This document shows positions 40,765-52,803 of a stretch of DNA of 64,000 bases, piece by piece. Under the pieces are notes generated by a model that did no database searches, was not told the origin of the DNA, and saw only the letters and a program-made list of their open reading frames with translations. Where the stretch lies: contig NC_091120.1 of the NCBI RefSeq assembly GCF_040183065.1, positions 72,566,708 to 72,630,707 of the forward strand. Reading direction: 5' to 3'. A program made the position numbers and the translations under genes. The stretch's first letter is position 1. Each line of letters starts with the position of its first letter. This DNA is from Periplaneta americana (Eukaryota; Arthropoda; Insecta; Blattodea; Blattidae).

Positions 40765-41759
40765 TTATTTTTTTTAATTTATATGGTTTATTTTACGACG
40801 CTTTATCAACTGCTAAGGTTATCTAGCATCTGAATGAGGTGAAGGTCCAAATAGAAAGTTTTCGCACCCTGGTAGTCCGCTAAACGTTAACCTTATGTTG
40901 ACGTCATTGATGAAAGAGCCAATCAAAGCAATTCAATGTCTAAGGAAGGCATGTTATTTCAATAGCGGAACCTGCTATCTCTAACCGAATAACGTGGACG
41001 TGAATGAAGTTTACCTAGGTCTAATTCGTTGTTAAAACATGATATCTCGTTTGGAATTTACCACTGTGGATGATATTCATCTACTTAGAAAACCCTTAGG
41101 TGGATACATTATTCAGACCGAAGTACAAGAAGGTTCAGGAAAGTATTTTTCGTTGAGATTCCAACAGATAAAGAGGTTGATTCATGAGTACTCCGCCATG
41201 CGAAAATGCTCCTTTGTTTAACTCACCGTAACTTGCAAACCAGTAAAAATTTTGAGTAACGACCACTTTTAAAAGTAATCCATTCCTTCTCAATATTTAT
41301 ATTGCTTTGATTCTTAATATGATGTAAAAAAAATTGTACTGCTTATCAACTTTTGAAGTGTGAAAGTCTATTCTGAACAGATCACATCGAAGTTAGTATT
41401 TTTCTTACTTTTCAAAAAAAAAAATTACATTTCGAATTTTTTTTATTCCTCCCTTAGATATTGAACGGGAAATATCGTCTAATGATTATTTTTAAAAGTT
41501 TTACGAACGTTAACATACGTCACTACTGACGCCAACATAGCATTAACTGATTAGTGGACCACGAGGGTGCGAAAACTCTTTATTGCCAGCGAAATGAGTC
41601 CAAGATCCAGCGACGAAAGTTACCCAGCATTTGCTCTTAATGGGTTCAGGGAAAACCTCAGAAAAAATCACAACCAGGTAACTTGTTCCAAATAGGATTT
41701 GAACTCGGGCCCCTCGTTCCACAGTCAGACATGCTAACCGTTACTTCACAGCGGTGGAC
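40765..41759 (-). mobile_element. tRNA-derived SINE (same family as 59759), split by a DNA element
   Basis: The tail half (TTTTACGACGCTTTATCAAC onward, 40787-40846) and the head half (from about 41583 to CACAGCGGTGGAC near 41759) belong to one minus-strand SINE. TGGTTTAC at 40757-40764 and 41760-41767 is the target-site duplication. Compared with the full copy at 59759-60015 the two halves join near GAAGGT. Confidence 0.83.
40854..41580. mobile_element. TA-flanked DNA element inserted in the SINE, copy 1
   Basis: The ends are GAAAGTTTTCGCACCCTGG and, reverse-complemented, AAGAGTTTTCGCACCCTCG, each next to TA. A related copy starts at 52346. Both copies keep a short frame with FTT.DDIHLLRK (near 41054 and 52537), so the family once coded for a protein that I cannot name. 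Confidence 0.72.
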
Positions 41760-41767
41760 TGGTTTAC

Positions 41768-43380
41768 ATAAACCTGGATCCGACTGTTTGAATTGAAGGT
41801 ATTAAGATCAGTCTTAGCTCAATCAATAGCGATTTTCCTTTTCTTCATCGCTATATCAATGAAAGTCAGGGTACAAACAGCCTGAAGGTGGTGTGACACT
41901 TTGGTATGTATATAACTTTACTGTTATGCTGACGCACCCGAAAAACATGCTGTCTTCTTAATATTACATGTAAATAAATACTCTTGTATACATTTTGATG
42001 TCAGAGATATAGCATGCATTAATGGGAACGAAAAGGTTACAATATGGTGCCCCTTAAGATGCGCAAGGGTTGGCGAATAGCCGAGAACCACTGTGCTGCT
42101 CTGTGATCCAATCTCTCCAAGTTGTTCTATTGAGTGATACTTGTTTTTGATAAGGAATTGTTACATATTTAATCAATGGAGCCAGTTGTTGCCTTTCAAG
42201 TTGTTGCTTACTATGTCATTTTATATATATACTAATTGTACCTCATTATATTGACTTGTTTGGAAGAATGGTCCTTTATTTCGCACCCTACCTTTAACTA
42301 AAACTCCTCATCACCAGAGCGGAAGTTTAGGTATTATGAATAATTAAAATAGGCAGGCAAAAAGGCATCATAAACAGCTAAAATAGGCAGGCAAAAAGGC
42401 ATTATAAATAGCTAAAATACGCAATAAAAAGCAATTACAAAAACCTTGCACTTTTCTAAAAGAGATTTCGGCAGCAAGAAAAGCTTTACATAAGTCGAAT
42501 GCAAATTGAGATTTTCGACTCGATGTTGCAATTACTGTTGGAAGCAAAGATATCTTCTTCCCAGTAGCCTTGGAAAGTGAATTTTTGTCTTTGGTTGTAC
42601 TGATATGTTGCGATATGAAATATTTAGCTAGCTACAACAACGTCGCAATGAAAATTGAAAGAAAAATAACCGTTAAAAATAACGTTAGACCAGCACTCAT
42701 TGTTGCCTTGCCAATAAACACAAACGATAATTAAAACCCTTACTGTTATACATTTTTGCACGGCAGCACTCATTGTTGCAAAGAGAATATGAACTGATTG
42801 AAATACAATAATATACATTCGGTGAAGTCACTTTCATTGTACTGATTATAGAAATAAATTAAAATATACATGTAGGCAATATTTAACAATAAATTAATAA
42901 ATAATAGATAAATAATCAAATAAAGGCAAAAAAAAAGGATTTATTTTGTAAATTAGGCACTTATATTAAAAGAGGCAGAAAAGGTCAACATAAAACTGTG
43001 ACATTTCAATTACAAAGGTATAATTCGTACAGATTTATTTTCAAAATGAAGATAGATTTAATACATTTAAAAAGGCCTTCTGCCAAAGTTCCGGTCTCCG
43101 ATCATCACATATTACAGATTGATTAACCTTATGGGCTTTAAAAACAACTTTAATCAATTTCATTATGCTGCCATCTAGCAACTGCAAAAGAAGTCACGTT
43201 ATAACCCTAAAGGTGCATCTGCAAGGTTCAACTTTTCTTTCAACTTTAAACATTCAAGCAATGCATGCAAGAGTGTACGAAACGCATTCAATTGTGCATG
43301 CTTTTTCCACTAAAAATGAGAGTGCATGCGGCAATTGAAAGCTGCGTTACTTCGTTCAACAGTAGCATGTAGCGAGCATG
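41768..43380. other. Intergenic, mostly unrecognised
   Basis: AT-rich. A short duplicated block (AAAATAGGCAGGCAAAAAGG, twice near 42345-42400) is the only local structure noted. No gene can be supported. Confidence 0.4.
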
Positions 43381-43520
43381 GATGACTTCCACATGCCTCA
43401 GCAGAGGTGGACGATCACCCAACCAGCACGTGAGTAACGTGTGGTTAGCAGGATGCTCCTCCAGCCTTTATAACCGGTTTTCGAAACCGGATGTCCCTAC
43501 GTATTGAGTTAATGCTCCTA
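43381..43520 (-). mobile_element. SINE fragment related to 56608-56945
   Basis: It shares the blocks GCAGAGGTGGACGATCA and CGTGTGGTTAGCA, then TTCGAAACCGG, with the SINE at 56608-56945. It is truncated and diverged. Confidence 0.6.
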
Positions 43521-43740
43521 GCACTTTAGCTATCACAACATTACATGAAGCGCATCTAATAATATTTACGATATGAGTATCGTAACGTTTCATATTGCAA
43601 TACGAGTTTGATAACCAGTCGAGTATTGTAATATGAAGTTACGATAAGTATATCGTACAACGTTTTTTAATAAAACTAATTGTATCATTTTTATTAATTT
43701 TGAACATGTCATTTGTGAAGAGGCGATTGTATTATTATTA

Positions 43741-43806
43741 GTTTCTTCCTGCTTATGTGAGGACGGCAATGAACTCCTAATTCCTTAAAAGCCACATGTG
43801 AGTAAG
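43741..43806 (+). mobile_element. LINE copy g, 3' end only
   Basis: GCTTATGTGAGGACGGCAAT to AAAGCCACATGTGAGTAAG is the last 65 bp of the main LINE family, with several substitutions. Confidence 0.7.
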
Positions 43807-44794
43807 ATAGATTTAGAAAAGCTATATATCAATATGAACCACAAGGAAGACACCAGTACACCAGACCACGACATCGATGGCAAGATGACTTCCGAGTCGA
43901 ACGACCAGGATACCTACCATTCAATAAATAAGGATGATGACCACTATCTTAACGACTAGGGTTAGGTTCATTTAAAAAGTTATTCGTTTAAGTATTCTTA
44001 AGATTTAAAACTGTCTTCATAATATTATTCGACCCGAGATATAAGTACGTAGAAAATAAGTAATCGATCTGAAGTATTCAGTCTGTAAAATTTCATGTGC
44101 CACATGATCTAAAATGTAAACAATACATTCTTGAGAAAAATCGTTACTGCCGATTTGGAATAAATTCTTATTTTTCTTTACTTATTCCCATAAATGTTTA
44201 GTAAACGTGATTATTTAAAGCGCTTCTTTCCTAGGTTAATTACTTATAGTTACTGAACATAGAGAAAATTCTTCTTATTACTTTGTAAAAAAACCGCTAT
44301 AGAAAGACAGGTGGCATACGGAAAATAAGTCTCCAATATCAGGAAAACTAAATAGCATATATTTCAGAAAAAAAATGGAATTGATTTTTCTGAAACATTA
44401 AAATACCTTATCTTTAGCCTATATTTCATGTAACAAGAGAGTAAAATCACATCAATCAAACCTAGATCGGATGAAAGAAAAATTATTATCTAAACAATTA
44501 TTACATTACAAATGTTAAATATGTATGAACGTAAGATGTTGCAAAATCAGACGAATAATTTCTCTCCAATTTTCTGGAAATTTAAACGGGCTTACACCCT
44601 CAGTTACGGCGAAGGATAATAAGCCTTCTCTGCTATTTACGAGACGGGTGAAATTTTTGCCGTTTTCAGTCGAAAAATCGCATGTTTGTTTTTCTTTTCT
44701 TTTTTTATCTTTTCTTTTGTGAAAAATTAAGCAACAAAAATCTTATTTATAAGATGAGAAAGTTTCAGTGGTCTGTGGTACATGGAAGCATAAA
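43807..44794. other. Intergenic, nothing recognised
   Basis: AT-rich, with only short open frames. Confidence 0.4.
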
Positions 44795-44796
44795 TA

Positions 44797-45468
44797 CACA
44801 GTGTCCCGCTTAGACGGATCAAGCAATAAAAGCTCACCACTTAAAACCAGATAAAGATATCGTTGAGATTTACATCTGACAAGATACAGAAACTGTCCAA
44901 ATTTACGCAACAAAGTCTGAAAACAGCTGCATGCGTAACTTTCGTTTGTTTTTTGCTAAAACAAGCCTGGCTTCATATTGTAGGAGAATACGCCATAGTC
45001 AACATGTGGACACCATAACAGAAAGATCAGTGTATGCTATGGCTAGCAGAAGAAAAATCCGTTACGCGAGTACAACGCCGTGTTCTTCGTACATGGATAG
45101 GTGGATCGGAAGATGAGGACCCATTGCATGGCCAATCAGGTCACCCGATTTGACCCCCTTGGACTTTTTTTTCTGAGGCTTTGTGAAGGATGCTGTGTAC
45201 CAAAGAGGCAGAGCTAACACTTTGGAGGAACGATCACAAATGCAGCTGCGCTAGTGACTCCACAAATGCTACAGAACACTTGGCGGGAGGTTGAATACCG
45301 TTTAGATGTCTGCAGAGCAACTCAAGGCGCACACATCGAGTTGCATTCAGCATTCTCCGAAACTCGGAGAGTTTTTACTTTAAGTTATGTAAAAAGGTAC
45401 GTTAATAAACCATTATTTACACTTGAAATTATCACTTATTTCTGGATCCCTCTAAGCGGGACACGGTG
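44797..45468 (+). mobile_element. Internally deleted mariner-like element
   Basis: The ends CACAGTGTCCCGCTTAGACG and, reverse-complemented, CACCGTGTCCCGCTTAGAGG match at all but two positions and abut TA on both sides. The interior keeps the 3' part of a transposase on the + strand. Near 45117-45180 it has a WPIRSPDLTPLDFF-like block (last catalytic Asp region); at 45254-45345 it reads PQMLQNTWREVEYRLDVCRA then TQGAHIEL. Frames are broken and the 5' half is missing. Confidence 0.88.
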
Positions 45469-45470
45469 TA

Positions 45471-46289
45471 TTATTCCATATTTGAAAGGCCATACCCTTG
45501 AATTTGAACTTTATATAAACTTCACAAACCATTTTGTGACACATATTTTCAGTTTCTTTTGTCATTTCCAAAGAGTAGACGCGCTTAAAATTTTGGTAGT
45601 AGAGCCATGAAATGTTTACTGCAGACTGGTTATACTGTGATTAAAGAAACACAGTAGCATTTTTTGGTAAACAAATACTTTCGAAGTTAAAAAATAAAAC
45701 ACATTTAGTGGACACTAAAAATTTAAGTTCTGAAGTTGCATTCGTTTTAATTCTCCCCATTTTACAGACATAAATTTAACATTATACATTCTTAGTTATT
45801 TTGTAAGAATATAAAAGATGCCATAAAAATAATAATGTATGAAACTTAAATTTTCTAAGAGGAGATAAACTTAAAAAACATGCAGATTGTTTTTAATTTG
45901 AATAACTCAAAAACCATTCACCTGATTATAATGAAACTTACATGCAAGAATACTTACAGCAAGGAGATGAAATGTACAAAATATGAAGTCTCTACTTAAA
46001 AATTGTAGAAAATATACATTTCACTCACCGTCTTCTTTAACTGCTACAACATTATCTCTAGCTTAATTGCCTCATGAGTGATGCGTTACTGATGTCACTT
46101 ATGAGATCCGAAACAGTGTTCGGACAATTGACTAAATCTCATTTTGGTAAATAATATATTTTTTTCTTGATCATTTAACGATGATATATCATCTACTAGG
46201 TTGTGTCGATGGGACTGGTGATAGCGAAATGGTATTTGGCAACATGAGGCCGAGTATTCGTCATATATTATCTGATATTCGCCTTACAG
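45471..46289. other. Intergenic, nothing recognised
   Basis: AT-rich with no supported feature. Confidence 0.4.
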
Positions 46290-46432
46290 TTGGGGAAAAC
46301 TTCGGATAAACCCCAACCAGGTAATCAGCCCAAGCTAGAATGGAATCCACGCTCAAGCGCAACTCCGGATCGGATCGGATCGGATCAGATCGGATCGGCA
46401 GGCAAGCGCCTCAGCCAACTGAGCTACGCCGG
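46290..46432 (-). mobile_element. tRNA-like SINE head with GGATC expansion
   Basis: The minus strand has GCTCAGTTGGCTGAGGCGC, a D-arm/A-box sequence. The region between it and the presumed B box is replaced by tandem GGATC units (46363-46399). Body sequence AACCCCAACCAGGTAATCAG lies at 46309-46328. Confidence 0.55.
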
Positions 46433-46585
46433 TGATTTCCACATTCTTCAATGGTATGGACTCGACATGGTGGCTTTGTTTTTGAAACAATAATTATTGT
46501 TGGTTATTTAAGTTTTCCTTTCTTACTAGTTCACTCCTATATATTGCAGCTCTAGACGAGCAGTGCTTGGAGACTCGACTATCTT

Positions 46586-46840
46586 TCTTTTTAATTTGTT
46601 GTTTTACAACACTTTATCAACTGCTATTGTTATCTAGCGTCTGAGTGAATTGAAGATATAATACCAGCGGAATGACTCCAGAATCCAAAGCCGAAAGTTA
46701 CCCAGCATTCGCTCTTAATGGGTCGAGGGAAAACCCCAGAGAAAACCTCAACCAGATAACTTATCCCAACTAGGATTTGAACCCGGTCCCGCTAGTTCCA
46801 TAGCCAGACGTGCTAACCGTTATTCCACTGCGGTGGACTC
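46586..46840 (-). mobile_element. tRNA-derived SINE, same family as 51600 and 59759
   Basis: A near full-length minus-strand copy running from the ACAACACTTTATCAACTGC tail to the head end CCACTGCGGTGGACTC, with a conserved middle (TTACCCAGCATTCGCTC). It is clearly more diverged than the 51.6 and 59.8 kb copies. Confidence 0.83.
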
Positions 46841-46924
46841 ACCTCTCTTACCCCAATAGAATCTTGTGTCAGTATTAAGGCCTATTTTATTCACCTTTCC
46901 TTCAAATATCATTGATATATTTTG

Positions 46925-47012
46925 GTGATGATGGTTGTAATAGTGGTGGTAATGATGGTGATGGCGATTATGATTATGGTGGTGATGATACTACTGATGA
47001 CGACGATGATTA
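46925..47012. repeat. Imperfect GAT/GGT microsatellite
   Basis: Interrupted runs of GATGGT, GGTGAT and GACGAT. Confidence 0.8.
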
Positions 47013-47159
47013 ATTACGTGGGTAAGACCTAATAATTGACTTCACACCTTGATGCTGCCTATATACCCAACTATCTACACGACTAGGGATCAGGTTTCCA
47101 TTTCTCAGTTTCAGCTCAACATCTTGACATGGTGTAACGCCACTCATCGTCAGTCGTAA

Positions 47160-47400
47160 TACCAGATGACGCTCTGTTAAGATGCGTCAACTGCAATCGA
47201 CATCCAGACAAAGATGCGCAGATGAGCCTGACCCTAGGTCCATGGTTGCTATTGATCGGCCCTGGAGGGCGCCTTGTTGGCGGGACAATCTGGCGAAATG
47301 GAGACAAAACCACCCTCCAGCAGCATCAGTTGGTTTCCGCGTCTGAAGATGGTGGCCCGCTAGGACCAGAGCACCGCAGCGAGCTGGTAAGGTTCTTTCG
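47160..47400. other. GC-rich, coding-like patch of unknown origin
   Basis: Unlike its AT-rich surroundings, this stretch is GC-rich and open on both strands. The + strand reads LGPWLLLIGPGGRLVGGT and RNGDKTTLQQHQLVSAS, with a possible donor GTAAGG at 47387. The - strand is open for 137 residues across it. I recognise no family. It could be a stray exon, a retroposed cDNA piece or a GC-rich repeat. Confidence 0.3.
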
Positions 47401-48087
47401 CAACGTTCAAAGGAGCTTTTTAAACGAGTTCTGATTGTGATTTCGAAAGACAAACTTTTACACTTTATTGTAGCTATCGCAACTGTTGGCAAAACATGAA
47501 AATTCATATTAAAAAGCTTATCGTTCAAAAAATAAGAAGCGGTAAAAACTAATGTTCCCCTAGGAAGACAAATTACCAAGTTCGCGTGTCTCAATGACAA
47601 AAGGTTTATTATGTCTTAACCCAATATGAATTTATTCGCCACATAACTTTCAAATAACCCGCGCTGAGTGACACATCTGACGTACGGCCGTCTGCTACTG
47701 GATTGGCTAAGGAAAACGACAAAGCGACATCCACCATTATTATCACGTTCCTACCCATTTCGGGCTACACCGACTTAAAGGATGTTAGTTACTTCGTTAT
47801 ATCAGCATTAACGTAATAAAAAACAATGAGTCGTCTATAAACCCGTTTCGTTTGCATTACCATTGCTAAACACTGTAATTCTTCATACATTTCTTCCAAC
47901 ACTTTGACTATAGCTTTCTAATTCCTACGGATAATTGTTTGTATACATTTTCACTACGTGTTACTAGGTTGTGTAGGACTTATAACTAGAGACCGGATTT
48001 ATATGCAAAATGCATATTGCATTCAAACTAATTTAAGATCATGGTTTTCTTCGATTATCGTGACAATAGTATACATATAGGTAGTAA
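47401..48087. other. Intergenic, nothing recognised
   Basis: No supported feature. Confidence 0.4.
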
Positions 48088-48957
48088 CTTGGAACACGCA
48101 CCATAGGGATTTAAATGCTAAAATTTATATTTCGTTAAATTAGCTCCCCTAATTATTATAGAAGGAAAATAATGCCATTAAAGTTTTTTGTAGAGAAAAA
48201 AATTCTGCATACATTTGCTTTATTAAATTAATATTTTTATGAGTGTGTTTGGAATTAGTTATAATTAAAAAGTAATTATAACCATCTTTCATGAAAACTT
48301 AATTACAGTAGGTCATGGATAACTGATATTTGTGTTCAAGACAAAATAGTTTAGTATCGAACCAGTTATGATAACATTTAAAGGGGAAACAAGTGAATGT
48401 GACATCAATACGAATTCATTTTTTAAAGATTAACAATGAAAATACCAATATTTTACATTATTTCATGGTAAATTAGTAAATCACAGTAGATGTTCAAACA
48501 GACCTCCATTTCCTGCTAAACAATAACCAAGTCTATTATAAAACTGTCGTCTGACATTTGCTAGCTGCATGTTCGATATCTCACATACTCTATGTGCACT
48601 GTTTCCATAATACCATTTAATAATTTGAACATCTTCTTTCATGAAATACGTTTTCTCAGATTAATAAATGAACATTAAACAACATCTTTGCATTCAATTG
48701 TTTGTACTAATCCATAGCCAACTATGATTAGCATGCATTAAAAATTAGTGCAGTTTCTGTGGCGGAAGTATTTTGTATTATTTTTTAGATTTTTTATCCC
48801 CAGTCAAAAATAGTTTTAAAGGTATGATTGGATACAGAATTTCTTTTCTCTACAAAAAAACTTTAATAACATTTTCTTCTATAATAATTTAAAGGAGCTA
48901 ATATAACAAAATATACGTACATCTTAGCACTGAAATACCTATGGTGCGTGTTCCAAG
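48088..48957 (-). mobile_element. DNA element with about 115-bp inverted ends and transposase remnant
   Basis: The left end CTTGGAACACGCACCATAGG and the right end are near reverse complements, and similarity extends about 115 bp inward to TTTTGTAGAGAAAA. The centre (48500-48660, minus) decodes to VRRQFYNRLGYCLAGNGG and FEHL, a mariner-like transposase C-terminus. It is defective. Confidence 0.7.
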
Positions 48958-49397
48958 ACACCGAACTGTAAGTTAGTGCGTATGATTGCATATTTTAATA
49001 TTTATCTACTTTTCATGGGTATTTTCCTATTTCATTGTAAAAATTGCATAATATGGACATATTCTGATATTTATTTTCTTGTGTAATGCAAACAAATGGC
49101 ATATTCAGCAATTCTTCGAAGCGTAGTGAATTAGGGATTATGCATGCCCTGTGAAAACAAGGTATTATGCTTAGTTCACCTTTTTAGTACGAATGAGTTT
49201 TATGAACTTTCATTCTCTCGTTCCTAGCGAACGTAACATGAAATAAAGAATAACTTTATACATTAAACATTTAATATTAAATTATAATGTTTATTATTAT
49301 TATAACGATTTATTACAAGGTGTTGAATAAAATATTGTATTACACTTGTACGTAAATGAATTTTAATATATTGTCACACACTTGCATAATAAATTAT
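48958..49397. other. Intergenic, nothing recognised
   Basis: AT-rich with no supported feature. Confidence 0.4.
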
Positions 49398-49399
49398 TA

Positions 49400-51427
49400 G
49401 AGGAAAGTGCCCAAAACTGGAACTCCATTTTGTTTTTGATTAAACAATATATAAAACAGTAAAAAATTATATTTTAAAAGCATGTAATATTTACTTTATA
49501 GTATTGTGCACCATTTACATTTTACTTTTAGGAAATATAATAAAAAATTAGTATGAAAAAAATTGGTTTCAATAGCCTTGCACTTTGGCGATTTGAAAAA
49601 TAGTTGCCGAAATCGGACCCCTTGTAAAAATAATCGAAATAACACTAAACAAATTTGGAAAAAGGTATTAAATGAGAGAAAACATAATCTAATTACAAAA
49701 TATAAGTATAATATTACAATTACACGTTTTAGTTATTAAAAAAAGATATAGGATGTATTGAAAAAAAGATACACAAAACGTACAACAGAATTAAATCGTT
49801 TAGCGACAAAAATCGCAGATGTTCATGTCCTTTTCAGTCCCAGCGCATAGCGCACATGACCAAAAGTTCCCCTTTAGAATCCTTCGAAAATTTGCTGTCA
49901 CAAAACTGGATGGGGAAAGTTCCGAGAAAAGATCCAATTCAGATATTCCAGAGGTCACGTTCAGTGCTTGATTCTTTCACATTTTTCACAAAATTTAGAC
50001 GCTTTCTTCACGAGCCCTTTCCCTTTTCTTGAAGGCTGTACTTCTGAACCACGTCCCTGGCCGCGATTGCTTTTGCGTCCTTGAGCATGATTCCGTGCTT
50101 GTTGTTCAGCTTCCATTGCTTCTTTAGCTTTTTTAGCTTCCACCAATTGGGCTTCAAAGACGTAGATGTGATGATCGTAGAACTGCAGATCTTTCGCCCC
50201 CTATTCGAGAACCTCTTTTTTTAAATTTTGGAATGGGAGTGATGTCAAACGGGCTTGTCTTAGAAGATGTGGAACCCTGAGGATCCTCAAGTGTAGCTGA
50301 TGACAGAGGAACACCCTGACCTGCCGAATATGTTGATGGTTGATTTGAGTCAAACTCTACAATAACTTGTGGTTCGTTCACATCACATTCTTCTCTGTTC
50401 TCTGGAAAGCTCTGATTTTCTGCTGTTTGTTTCTTTAACACAGATTCATAGAAAGAGAAATCTCGTTTCTTGTTACCTCTACTATGTATTCGGCATCTGA
50501 AAGCAGCTTCTTGTTCAAGGGTTGCTTTAAATCCATTGATTGCTATTTGAGCTGTTTGGCATCTAATATAGCCTTTGCGAAACGGGTCCATTGCATCAAA
50601 AGCACTGACAGCACGTTCATTGTGCCTTAACCACTGCCTGATTTCCTCGCTGTAGTGAACTTTGAGGGGGCCCATGAAAGTTTTGTCCAAAGGTTGTAGT
50701 TTGTGTGAAGAGTGAGGTGGCAGCGACACAATGGTAACATGATTTGTTTTTGCCAAGTTGTTCAGATCAATATTCTGTGTGTGGCTGTGTGGCTAAATTG
50801 GCCATCCAAGAGCAACAGCACAGGTTTTTTGCTTTGTAGGATTGGCAAACTCGGTGAAGTGTCGAAATCACTGAGTGAGGAGTTCATTTGGATCCACTCT
50901 AAACAGTACGCTGTAAAGATTGTTCCTTCCTACCCCATTATCCTCCTGAAATTTGGAACAGAATTCCAAGAGAATAAGAGTGTGTACAAATACAGGTAGA
51001 CTTTAAATATGAAAAAATAAGGGGTCCGGTTTAGGCAACTGAAGGGGGTCCAGTTTACGCGACTTTAGCCAACATTTTGTTAACTCAATATATTTTTAAC
51101 CAAACATCAAAATTAAACGGTTTCATGACAACCAATAACCTTAAACCTTACAATTTAAGAATATATATAGGTCGAATGGCTTACCTGCCAATATCTAGGA
51201 GAAAAAACGAAAAATGTACCACAGTGTAAAACTTTTTCCACTGTCAAAACACATAATTGCGAACTGAAAAGCAACAAGTGAAGCGGGCGACGTATATGCT
51301 CCGCTACAGACTGGTAGAACCCTAAACTACTATTTACACTTAGTTCTGCTAGAATTTAGGCGAATTTGGAGCCAGGAGACCGGGGGTCCGCTTTAGGGGG
51401 AGGAGTTCGGTTTAGGGCACTTTCCTC
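49400..51427 (-). mobile_element. Tigger/pogo-type DNA transposon, internally deleted
   Basis: The left end GAGGAAAGTGCCCAAAACTG and the right end (reverse complement GAGGAAAGTGCCCTAAACCG) match at 18 of 20 positions and abut TA (49398-49399, 51428-51429). The minus strand keeps the 3' half of a DDE transposase. The 2028-bp element lacks the N-terminal DNA-binding half of the gene. Confidence 0.88.
49961..50850 (-). pseudogene. Tigger/pogo transposase, C-terminal half, frameshifted
   Basis: Near 50800-50830 a degraded LLLLDGQFSHT block marks the second catalytic Asp. In the frame 50154-50756 follow VTIVSLPPHSSHKLQPLDKT (catalytic-core end), then AFDAMDPFRKGYIRCQTAQI (DDE_1 C-terminus) and a low-complexity Ser/Glu region. 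A frameshift near 50150 separates the last part, 49961-50146, which has an Ala/Glu/Lys-rich coil and KASKFCEKCERI. A typical family member is about 500 residues; less than two thirds is present. It would have moved the surrounding element. Confidence 0.82.
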
Positions 51428-51599
51428 TATTATTATTTACAATGCTATCTCCTCTTCTATGTGTGTTCTCTCATTCACCGGCGTGTTTTAACTATTTTTA
51501 TTATTGCATATCCTTTGGAGAACCCTACTTTACGCGAAAGTATATTAGAGTTATGGCTGGAGAAATTATTATTATTATTACTATTATATAAAACTTGAG

Positions 51600-51845
51600 T
51601 CCACATCTGTGGAGTAACGGTCAGCGCGTCTGGCCGCGAAACCAGGTGGCCCGGGTTCGAATCCCGGTCGGGGCAAGTTACCTGGTTGAGGTTTTTTCTA
51701 GGGTTTTCCCTCAACCCAATACGAGCAAATGCTGGGTAACTTTCGGTGCTGGACCCTGGACTCATTTCACCGGCATTATCACCTTCATTTCATTCAGACG
51801 CTAAATAACCTAGATGTTGATACAGCGTCGTAAAATAACCCAATA
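51600..51845 (+). mobile_element. tRNA-derived SINE, full length
   Basis: The head has GGAGTAACGGTCAGCGCGTC (A box) and CCCGGGTTCGAATCCCGG (a perfect T arm with B box). A conserved body follows (TTACCTGGTTGAGG, GCTGGGTAACTTTCGG), and the end is GCGTCGTAAAATAACCC. It differs from the copy at 59759-60015 at only a handful of positions, so the family is young. Confidence 0.9.
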
Positions 51846-52343
51846 ACATAAAAATGAAATGAGTGATAAACATTAATTGAACTACCATAGGAAAACACTA
51901 CATTTCTGTATGCATTAAAGTTCTGTATACACTGAAGTGACCAAATAAAGTTCTGTATGAAATGAATTAATAAATGTCAAAACGTCATTAGCTACGAGTA
52001 CATTTTAATTGTGAAATAGTTTTTAAAGCGTTGAAGAGTGTGTAAAAACTCTGGAAAATTAGATTCATAATCAGTTTATCTCTTTGTCAAACAGGATATG
52101 CCTCATTGTATGGTTTGTGTTTTTATACTAATAAAATGTGTATTCTTTCCGGGAAACGAAAGCAAAATATTGTCTATACGAATAGACAAAGTAGATCTAT
52201 TTCAGAATAAAAAGAATTTGTAAGTTTTGTTTCTATAATAGGAAGTCCTTATAACTCGTTTATATTAAAGCATAAATTAATTCAGTTTCATAAAACGTAT
52301 ATTCGTAACTATGAAAAAAAAATAATAATTCGAATACAATAGA
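51846..52343. other. Intergenic, nothing recognised
   Basis: AT-rich with no supported feature. Confidence 0.4.
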
Positions 52344-52345
52344 GA

Positions 52346-52803
52346 GTTTTCGCACCCTAGTGGTCAGCTAAACGCCTAACACTATGTTGACGTCATTGGT
52401 GAAAGGGCCAATCAGAGCCATTCACCTCACGTTATTTCAATAGTGGAACCGCTGTCTCTAGGTGGATAACATTGACGTGAACCAAGTTTACCGTAGGAGT
52501 AATTAGATGTTAAATATGGCATCAAATTTGATATTTACCACTGCGGCCGATATTCATCTACTTAGAAAAGCTCAAGATGGATAACTGTTCGGGACGAAGT
52601 ACAAAAAGGGTCAGGAAAGAATTTTTCGTTGAGATTTCTTGCTCTCTGGCTGAAGACATTGAAGGAACACGTGCACCGATACCTTACGATTCTTTCCGAA
52701 GTTTTACGAAAGTCACTAACTATATTAACGGTATTGAAGCTGAAATTATGTTTAAACAATGTAATAATTTCTTTCTAAAAAACGAATTCGTGTACTACAA
52801 TAT
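52346..52803 (+). mobile_element. DNA element related to 40854-41580, copy 2, left part
   Basis: It starts next to TA with GAGAGTTTTCGCACCCTAG and runs parallel to copy 1 (TATGTTGACGTCATTG, GGCCAATCA, ATTTCAATAG, TTTACCACTG, ATATTCATCTACTTAGAAAA). The frame with FTTAADIHLLRK is broken by stops. A LINE inserted at 52804; the matching right end was not found downstream. Confidence 0.68.

Noticed and set aside
47187-47600. 137-codon minus-strand gene
   Set aside because: No recognisable domain, no splice or promoter evidence, and the opposite strand is equally open. Reported as an unexplained GC-rich patch instead.
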